From: an uncultured Prevotella sp.
GTDB taxonomy: Bacteria; Bacteroidota; Bacteroidia; Bacteroidales; Bacteroidaceae
Assembly (NCBI GenBank): GCA_900547085.1
Contig: URFI01000017.1
Coordinates: 1 to 17,517, forward strand
Length of the DNA stretch: 17,517 bases
Direction: 5' to 3'
Shown here: one piece after another, positions 12,532-17,517 of the stretch
Numbering within the stretch: the first letter of the stretch is position 1
Layout of the letters: every line of letters starts with the position of its first letter
Program-made: the position numbers and the translations under genes
The notes under the pieces: generated by a model
Databases searched by the model: none
Seen by the model: only the letters and a program-made list of their open reading frames with translations
What the model was told of the DNA's origin: nothing

Positions 12532-13989
12532 TTATCGATTGACCGTCACAGCAAAGTAGTCTCTCTTGCCAGATGGCCAAATGCCCTTGATGTAAAGCAC
12601 GGGATCTTTACTTGTTGATGCCTTTTTTACAGCAGTTTGCAAGTCCTCTAATGCCTTCATTGGCATGTCATTCACCTCCAGAATGATGAAACCCTTCGAG
12701 ATGCCAGCTTCTTTTAGTGCCCCATTGTTAATCTTGATCACTTCCAAGCCGTAGCTCGTGCGCATCTGTTGCTTCTGTGCTGAGGTTATTTCTCTGAAGT
12801 TGCCTCCAAGCACATCGAGGTCTGCCACCTTCACAACGCTTGTGTTGCCCTGTGCGTTTTTCAGCGTAACGGTCTTGGTGTTCTTTTTCTTGTTGTGCAG
12901 ATAAGTAATGGTTATCTTCTCACCTGGACGCTTGCTGTAGATAATTTCCTGCAACTCGGCCATCTTGTTGATCTTTTTGCCATCCAGATTGGTGATGACG
13001 TCGCCTTCTTGCAGACCAGCTTCAGCACCCGCTCCTTCGCTCTCAACCTTGGCAACGTATACGCCAGAGTTGGTTCCCAGATCCACATCTTTATCCTGGT
13101 CTTTTTGCACGTTGATGTAGTTCAGCACGTCTTGCCCTTGAATTCCGAGCATTGCACGCTGCACTGTACCAAATTTCTTGAGATCGCTCACCACTTTGTT
13201 CATGATGCTTGTCGGGATGGCGAATCCATAACCGGCATACGAACCCGTTTGAGAATACAGCATGGCATTAATACCTACCAGCTCTCCTTGTGCGTTAACC
13301 AAGGCACCACCCGAGTTACCTGCGTTGATGGCTGCATCAGTTTGGATAAAGCTTTCTACACCATTGGCATACAAAGATCTAGCTTTTGCGCTGACAATTC
13401 CGGCCGTTACCGTATTGTTTAGTCCAAATGGATTGCCAACGGCAATGACCCATTCGCCAATTTTCAGTTTGTCAGAGTCGCCAATGGGAAGGGTAGGAAG
13501 CTTGCTTCCTTCGATTTTGATGAGTGCCAGATCGGTCGTTTTGTCGGTACCAATCACTCTTGCTGAGAATTCTCTGTTATCTGTCAATGTGACAGTTAGT
13601 TCGTCAGCACCCTCAACCACGTGGTTATTCGTAACGATGTATCCGTCATCAGAAATCAACACGCCTGAACCTGTTGCTCTCCTCGGTGGAGTTTGCATTT
13701 GTCGCTTTTGTGTTCCACCTTGTCCTTGCCCAAAGAAATCGAATGGGAAGCCAAAGAAGTCAGAGAATGGATTGCTAGGTACCTCCACGGTTCTGGTCTT
13801 CGAGTTCTGCACATATTTGATGTGAACCACTGCCGGCAACGCTTTATCAGCAGCATAAGTTAAGTCTACTGGTTGTCCTGCAGCGGGAACTTGATCACCA
13901 GCTGCGTTCACCTTAATAAACGAGCCGGCAGAAAAAGCAAGTGCGATGAGGCACATTGCTGTTAGCAAATAGTTAGAATACTTTTTCAT
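12532..13989 (-). CDS. htrA: Periplasmic serine protease HtrA/DegP (Do family)
   Basis: The product is 485 residues. A cleavable signal peptide (residues 1-29, ending VNAA) sends it to the periplasm. The trypsin-like domain holds the triad His123 (TNNHVVE), Asp153 (TTDLALIK) and Ser226 (GNSGG). A first PDZ domain follows (about 290-385, GVYVAKVESEGAGAEAGLQEGD), then a divergent second PDZ (about 400-485, GFIILEVND). It degrades and refolds misfolded envelope proteins, assembling into cages. The Gln- and Gly-rich loop near residue 88 matches the LA loop of DegP relatives. Single gene, transcribed leftward toward the prophage end; no gene shares its transcript. Regulation is likely by envelope stress; its leader holds a hairpin. 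Confidence 0.96.
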   Translation of the reverse strand: MKKYSNYLLTAMCLIALAFSAGSFIKVNAAGDQVPAAGQPVDLTYAADKALPAVVHIKYVQNSKTRTVEVPSNPFSDFFGFPFDFFGQGQGGTQKRQMQTPPRRATGSGVLISDDGYIVTNNHVVEGADELTVTLTDNREFSARVIGTDKTTDLALIKIEGSKLPTLPIGDSDKLKIGEWVIAVGNPFGLNNTVTAGIVSAKARSLYANGVESFIQTDAAINAGNSGGALVNAQGELVGINAMLYSQTGSYAGYGFAIPTSIMNKVVSDLKKFGTVQRAMLGIQGQDVLNYINVQKDQDKDVDLGTNSGVYVAKVESEGAGAEAGLQEGDVITNLDGKKINKMAELQEIIYSKRPGEKITITYLHNKKKNTKTVTLKNAQGNTSVVKVADLDVLGGNFREITSAQKQQMRTSYGLEVIKINNGALKEAGISKGFIILEVNDMPMKALEDLQTAVKKASTSKDPVLYIKGIWPSGKRDYFAVTVNR

Positions 13990-14026
13990 TTAAATATGAT
14001 TAAATTGTTCTTTATTTCTTGCATCG

Positions 14027-14062
14027 AGAATGTTCTGCCTGATAGATGGCAAGCAACATTCT
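14027..14062 (-). promoter_or_regulatory. Hairpin in the htrA leader
   Basis: AGAATGTT (14,062-14,055 on the minus strand) pairs perfectly with AACATTCT (14,034-14,027), with an inner TGCC / GGCA stem. It lies in the 5' untranslated region, about 37 bases before the htrA ATG. It could affect mRNA stability or translation. Confidence 0.45.
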
Positions 14063-14083
14063 GCCATTTGTTTATAACTGATG

Positions 14084-14091
14084 CAAATTTA
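14084..14091 (-). promoter_or_regulatory. -7 element of the htrA promoter
   Basis: TAAATTTG on the minus strand fits TAnnTTTG exactly, giving a start near 14,077 and a leader of about 88 bases. A matching -33 TTTG is not evident. The intergenic region 13,990-14,394 otherwise holds only this and the rnpB promoter; I see no gene in it. Confidence 0.55.
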
Positions 14092-14394
14092 AGCGCAAAA
14101 AACGTTAATCTGCCATTTTGTCCAGTTTCTTTATTCCAATTTAACAATTTGTTTTAACACATTAACGGCTCTTAAGTCATTGTCATGCGTTTTTACAAAT
14201 ATTGAAGATTCCAGGGCCTGTGTTTTTCAATTATCCTCAAAGATTTAGGTTTATCCAAACGATTAAGCGATGACCATGTCAGACGTTTGGACGCTTGTGT
14301 ATAATGGTTTTCTGTTGGTGTACTTCCTCTTTGTACTTCAATGGCCTAGAAGTAAAAACTTTTTGTTTCCACTCTTCATCTCTTTATTTTTTAC

Positions 14395-14402
14395 TATCTT
14401 TG
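14395..14402 (+). promoter_or_regulatory. -7 element of the rnpB promoter
   Basis: TATCTTTG matches TAnnTTTG exactly, about 10 bases before the 5' end of RNase P RNA. No clear -33 box lies at 19-21 bp. Confidence 0.6.
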
Positions 14403-14411
14403 CGCTCATAA

Positions 14412-14775
14412 GTAAGTGTTCCGGCTCTGCCGCTGGTATCTTTTGGATGCGAGAGGAAAGTCCGGGCAACACAGGACGCTCCACTTCTGAAACTAGAAGC
14501 TATTGGTGACAGTAGGTGTCGGTAGAAGAGAATAACCGCCCGCAAGGGTAAGGGTGAGAAGGTGGTGTAAGAGACCACCAGCTGATGGGTGATCATCAGG
14601 CTGTGCCATCTGGAGGTTGCAAGTTCGCGTATACCATTGTTTGAAGGTTGTCCGCCTAAACGTTCGCGTACAATGGAGGGTAGAATGCTAGAGTTGGAGG
14701 GCGACTTCCAAAGTAGATAAATGGCAGAGCGCCAACATCGTTGGTTACAGAACCCGGCTTATAGGGACACTTCTT
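14412..14775 (+). ncRNA. rnpB: RNase P RNA (bacterial type A)
   Basis: The conserved core is clear: GAGGAAAGTCCGGGC (14,453-14,467, first conserved region, P4 strand) and ACAGAACCCGGCTTATAGG near 14,747-14,765 (last conserved region, the other P4 strand). The ends pair as P1: AAGTGTTCC (14,414-14,422) with GGGACACTT (14,764-14,772). Length is about 360 nt, normal. It is the catalytic RNA that trims tRNA 5' leaders. It is followed by a T-rich TTATTTTTATG and a hairpin CAAGGCAA/TTGCCTTG (14,802-14,829). The ends are estimated to a few bases. Confidence 0.95.
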
Positions 14776-14845
14776 ATTTTTATGAAATCAAATAGCATCA
14801 CCAAGGCAAGACATCAGTGCTTTGCCTTGTAATGAAGTACAACCT

Positions 14846-15751
14846 ATGAACAAGTATATACAGCAAGTTCAGCGCTTCCTGACAGTAGACATCTGGCGCA
14901 TTACACCCAAAGACGTGTCGCCTTTGCAATATCTGCTCATTAGCATCGTCAAAAAACTATCATTAGCTGTCAAGTTCTTCCTCACCAAGGGAACGGGCGA
15001 TTTAGCTGCCGCACTCACTTATTCTACGTTGTTGGCCATTGTTCCCATCTGTGCGGTAGTGTTTGCGGTGGCGCGAGGTTTTGGTTTTTCTAAGTACATC
15101 GAACAGTGGTTCCGCAATGCCTTGTCAGGGCAGTCGCAGGCAGCTGAGATTATTATTGGCTTTGTTAATTCGTATTTGGTGCACACACAGAGTGGCGTTA
15201 TCCTTGGCGTTGGCTTACTCTTCATGCTGTGGACGGTGCTTCGGTTGACGCGAACGATTGAGCAAACTTTCAACAACATTTGGCAGGTGAAGCACGAACG
15301 CACGCTGTTCCGTACCGTCACCGACTATCTTGCCATGGTCTTTTTAATGCCCATCTTGATTGTCTTGATTTCTGGTATCTCCATCTTTATGACCGCATTC
15401 GTCGACCGTGCGCAAGGCTATATGCTGCTCGCACCCATGTTGCAGATAGGGTTGAAGGTGATGCCTTTTATCATCATGTCGTGCGTGTTCATCGGTTTGT
15501 ATATCTTCATGCCCAACACCAAGGTCAAGATTACCGCTGCCATTGTGCCAGGCATCCTCGCCGGTGTGGCCATGCAGGTGTTGCAGTTGTTCTATATCCA
15601 TGGTCAAATGCTGCTGTCCAGTTACAATGCCATTTACGGGTCGTTTGCCGCACTACCATTGTTCATGCTCTGGGTGCAGATATCGTGGACCATTTGCTTG
15701 TTTGGCGCACAACTCTGCTACACCAATCAGAACTTGGAAGAATCCAAATGA
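14846..15751 (+). CDS. yihY: YihY/BrkB family inner-membrane protein, N-terminal part
   Basis: The product is 301 residues from the ATG at 14,846; the in-frame TTG at 14,822 lies in a stem and is less likely. Six hydrophobic segments are visible: about residues 45-80 (AAALTYSTLLAIVPICAVVF), 120-145, 170-190, 215-235, 245-265 and 270-295. GDLAAALTYSTLLAIVPI is the family signature. The function of YihY is not settled. The frame closes at TGA 15,749, just after NQNLEESK. The next frame carries what looks like the usual C-terminal domain of Bacteroidetes YihY proteins, which are about 430 residues long, so this gene is probably split by a frameshift. Confidence 0.85.
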   Translation: MNKYIQQVQRFLTVDIWRITPKDVSPLQYLLISIVKKLSLAVKFFLTKGTGDLAAALTYSTLLAIVPICAVVFAVARGFGFSKYIEQWFRNALSGQSQAAEIIIGFVNSYLVHTQSGVILGVGLLFMLWTVLRLTRTIEQTFNNIWQVKHERTLFRTVTDYLAMVFLMPILIVLISGISIFMTAFVDRAQGYMLLAPMLQIGLKVMPFIIMSCVFIGLYIFMPNTKVKITAAIVPGILAGVAMQVLQLFYIHGQMLLSSYNAIYGSFAALPLFMLWVQISWTICLFGAQLCYTNQNLEESK

Positions 15752-15776
15752 AATTAGTCATCGCTATCGGCTCTTG

Positions 15777-16190
15777 ATGAGTGCCGTGCTGCTCAGCAAG
15801 ATATGCAACCGATTCGTTGAGGGGAAGAAACCTTATACCGCTCTTGAATTAAAACTGGAAACAAATATCCCGATTCGCGTCACCAACGACTTGTTGTACA
15901 ATTTGACAGAGGTGAATCTCATCAATTCGAGTGTTTGCCATGAAGATCATGATGGCGACTTAATCTATCAGCCCGCACAGACGTTGGATCATATAACGGT
16001 AGGTGACATGGTCGATAGATTGGAAGCATTGGGGCGGTGGGACATGCAACTTGATTTGCACGAACAACTCACTTCAACGGATTGGAAGCATCTGTTCGAC
16101 TTACGCAAGACCTATTTGGATCAGCTACGTGATGTCCCAATCAGGGCGTTATTCCCCCAAGAAGTCATGCAAACAAATAATAATGCGTGA
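15777..16190 (+). CDS. Displaced C-terminal winged-helix-like domain of YihY
   Basis: The frame (first ATG 15,777; 137 residues) continues YihY after a +1 shift: from about 15,747 it reads NEISHRYRLLMSAVLLSKIC, then ALELKLETNIPIRVTNDLLYNL and a polar region QPAQTLDHITVGDMVDRLEALG. I recognise the HRYR-(helix)-IC-x-RF pattern and a winged-helix-like segment from the tail of Bacteroidetes YihY proteins, where it lies on the cytoplasmic side. No ribosome site precedes the ATG. A base insertion near the AAA at 15,746 is the simplest cause; independent translation is possible but unsupported. Confidence 0.65.
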   Translation: MSAVLLSKICNRFVEGKKPYTALELKLETNIPIRVTNDLLYNLTEVNLINSSVCHEDHDGDLIYQPAQTLDHITVGDMVDRLEALGRWDMQLDLHEQLTSTDWKHLFDLRKTYLDQLRDVPIRALFPQEVMQTNNNA

Positions 16191-16298
16191 AAATACCCGT
16201 TATTTAATTAGGTATTGGTATCTTACCAACCAATTATAAACTAAATGATTGTTGAGTTTAATCTGCTTCATCATTATAACAGTAGAAAGGATTAACGT

Positions 16299-16712
16299 AT
16301 GGAAATGAATTTGCCAGATTTTATGAAGTATAAAGACAAGTTCTCTAACTCTGGTTTTGTCGAGAAAATATCACGCATTGCAAAGCGTGCGGGTGCAAAG
16401 CTTGTCTATGCCGCACTCATTCTTTATTACACCTTAGAGAACGACAAGGTGTCGGTTAGGGATAAAGCCATCATCATTGGAGCGTTGGGCTATCTCATCA
16501 GTCCACTTGACGTGGTGCCAGATGCCATCCCCATTGCAGGTCTCAGTGACGACTTGGCGGTATTGATTTACGTACTCCATAAGGTTTGGGGGGAGGTGTC
16601 TGACGAGGTCAAGCAAAAGGCCAAGGCAAAAATGAGTCAGTGGTTCGACCTTGATGAGATTAGCTCGGCCGACGATATCTTTACTGAGCGTCCCGAAGAC
16701 ACGCCTGTTTAG
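16299..16712 (+). CDS. DUF1232 (YkvA-like) membrane protein
   Basis: The product is 137 residues. A GAAAGGA ribosome site lies 8 bases before the ATG. The DUF1232 core is clear: KAIIIGALGYLISPLDVVPD, then AIPIAGLSDDLAVL, with the family's P-D-x-I-P and L-D/S-D-D pattern (about residues 68-93). One or two membrane segments fit residues 32-45 and 67-100. The C-terminus is charged and cytoplasmic-looking. The family role is not known. It stands alone, with small palindromes on each side (TTGGTA-TCT-TACCAA at 16,214). Confidence 0.9.
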   Translation: MEMNLPDFMKYKDKFSNSGFVEKISRIAKRAGAKLVYAALILYYTLENDKVSVRDKAIIIGALGYLISPLDVVPDAIPIAGLSDDLAVLIYVLHKVWGEVSDEVKQKAKAKMSQWFDLDEISSADDIFTERPEDTPV

Positions 16713-17517
16713 AAGGCTGTACAGCTTGTCGTTACATATTAAAAGAATGTAAGATAAGAGTTCTTGTTGCTGTGCTAAAAATTCTTTGTTGGGCCTAAAG
16801 GCTTGAAAGACGTAAACCGTTCTTTTGCTTTATGTCATCCAGCCGCGTAGCATTTCACCGTGTTACACCTCATTACCATTAAGCATACAAACCTGTGTGG
16901 GTATTGGATTCGTGTCTGATAGATGATGAATTTTCTTGACAACCAACTTCTCTGTGCTTGGCGTATTTGCAAGTAGATCTATCTGTTATCGCAAATAAGC
17001 CAAATATAAGCAGATTTCGTATGTACCTATAATACAATCCGTTACCCGAATATCGTACTGTTTCGCCCATCTTTTTCATCATCTTTCCTGCCAAAAGCAT
17101 AGCTTTTGGGCTTTAATATGCATGCTCTTGTGAGTCAATCACCTATCTATTAACAGGTAAAGTGATGCTTGTAGTGCAATAAAAGCATTGCTTTTCCCTG
17201 TCAACACCCAATTTTTTCCTACCAAATCTCAATTGTTTGCTTCCTTATTGCCTATCGTTTTTTGCTAGAATGAAAGTTTTCATGGGGCGTTTTAAGGGCA
17301 AAAAACGGTTAAAAAATCATACATTTCTTGGACTTTTTGGCTCGAGGCATATCCTCGTTTTAGTGTGGTTATCAGGAACAGGGTTATCGTTTTGCTCAAC
17401 TATATGTAGTATCAGACCGAGTACAAGCAGTCGTTGTGCTTATTTTTACAAAGGGAAAATGAAATAGGGTAGAGGCATCAGGGCACGATGAAAGAAGATG
17501 TATAATTTGTATTTTTT
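16713..17517. other. About 800 bp without a convincing gene
   Basis: AT-rich DNA after the DUF1232 gene. Two frames of about 75 codons (16,879-17,100 minus; 17,237-17,467 plus) lack ribosome sites or recognisable sequence. The only clear structure is the pair of palindromes at 17,091-17,195. The right edge is T-rich; no gene start is visible there. Confidence 0.6.
17091..17195. repeat. Two near-identical short palindromes
   Basis: CCAAAAGC-ATA-GCTTTTGG (17,091-17,109) and AAAAGC-ATT-GCTTTT (17,181-17,195) share a 15-base core differing at one central base. Palindromes of this type recur between genes in Prevotella, as I recall, so they are probably a dispersed repeat family. Confidence 0.55.

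Noticed and set aside
12388..12618. Plus-strand frame over the phage end and the htrA 3' end
   Set aside because: Crosses the repeats and lies antisense to htrA; no ribosome site or family match.
14270..14509. Plus-strand frame with hydrophobic N-terminus
   Set aside because: It runs across the rnpB promoter and into RNase P RNA, so it is not a gene.
14802..14829. Hairpin CAAGGCAA/TTGCCTTG after rnpB as an intrinsic terminator
   Set aside because: No T-run follows on the plus strand. It may be an RNA end structure, but I cannot call it a terminator.
17237..17467. Plus-strand frame near the right edge
   Set aside because: Starts at TTG without a ribosome site; composition like the surrounding intergenic DNA.

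Overview
The window looks like a Bacteroidetes chromosome, most likely Prevotella or a close relative, carrying the right-hand part of a Mu-like prophage (about 1-12,470) joined to ordinary host genes (about 12,530-17,517). The grounds are repeated promoter-like matches to the Bacteroidetes form (TTTG, 19-20 bp, TAnnTTTG), a capsid protein and portal of the kind found in Bacteroidetes transposable phages, and a host block of htrA, rnpB, yihY and a DUF1232 gene. The species call is an inference from gene style; no rRNA is present.

Prophage, left arm (minus strand, 3765 down to 1): a prohead protease fused to a scaffold, the major capsid protein, a lysis module (zinc amidase endolysin, a membrane-anchored coiled-coil protein, and an overlapping lipoprotein with a C-terminal membrane helix that looks like a one-piece spanin), then a tail tube-like protein cut by the window edge. 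Prophage, right arm (plus strand, 3926-10,098): small and large terminase, a small basic protein, a DUF1320 (Mu gp36-like) adaptor, a DUF935 (Mu gp29-like) portal, a MuF head protein with a C-terminal toxin-like domain, and a Mu gpG-like protein. The two arms diverge from a 160-bp region holding two facing promoters and phased direct repeats. Unlike Mu, the head genes are split between strands.

The far right of the prophage (10,500-12,330) holds a small helix-turn-helix protein, a DNA adenine methylase broken by a frameshift, and a divergent thymidylate synthase-family enzyme whose dUMP-selecting Asn is Asp, as in dCMP hydroxymethylases. This is where Mu keeps its DNA modification gene mom. 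A bidirectional terminator and three direct repeats spaced 22-23 bp follow, resembling transposase-binding sites at a Mu-type end.

The most notable non-gene signals are these. (1) A heptamer T TTT TTC followed by a perfect GC hairpin lies 12 codons before the portal stop, in exactly the phase needed to read into the MuF frame, which has no ATG, GTG or TTG start near its apparent N-terminus. (2) Two related promoter-hairpin-poly(U) units lie on the minus strand, one at the 3' end of the MuF gene and one at the 3' end of the gpG gene. (3) A third, larger nested inverted-repeat unit on the minus strand lies at 10,377-10,510. These look like small RNAs of the prophage.

Host part: htrA/degP (minus strand, with a hairpin in its leader), RNase P RNA (plus strand), yihY split by a frameshift before its C-terminal domain, a DUF1232 membrane protein, and about 800 bp without a convincing gene that carries two near-identical palindromes.
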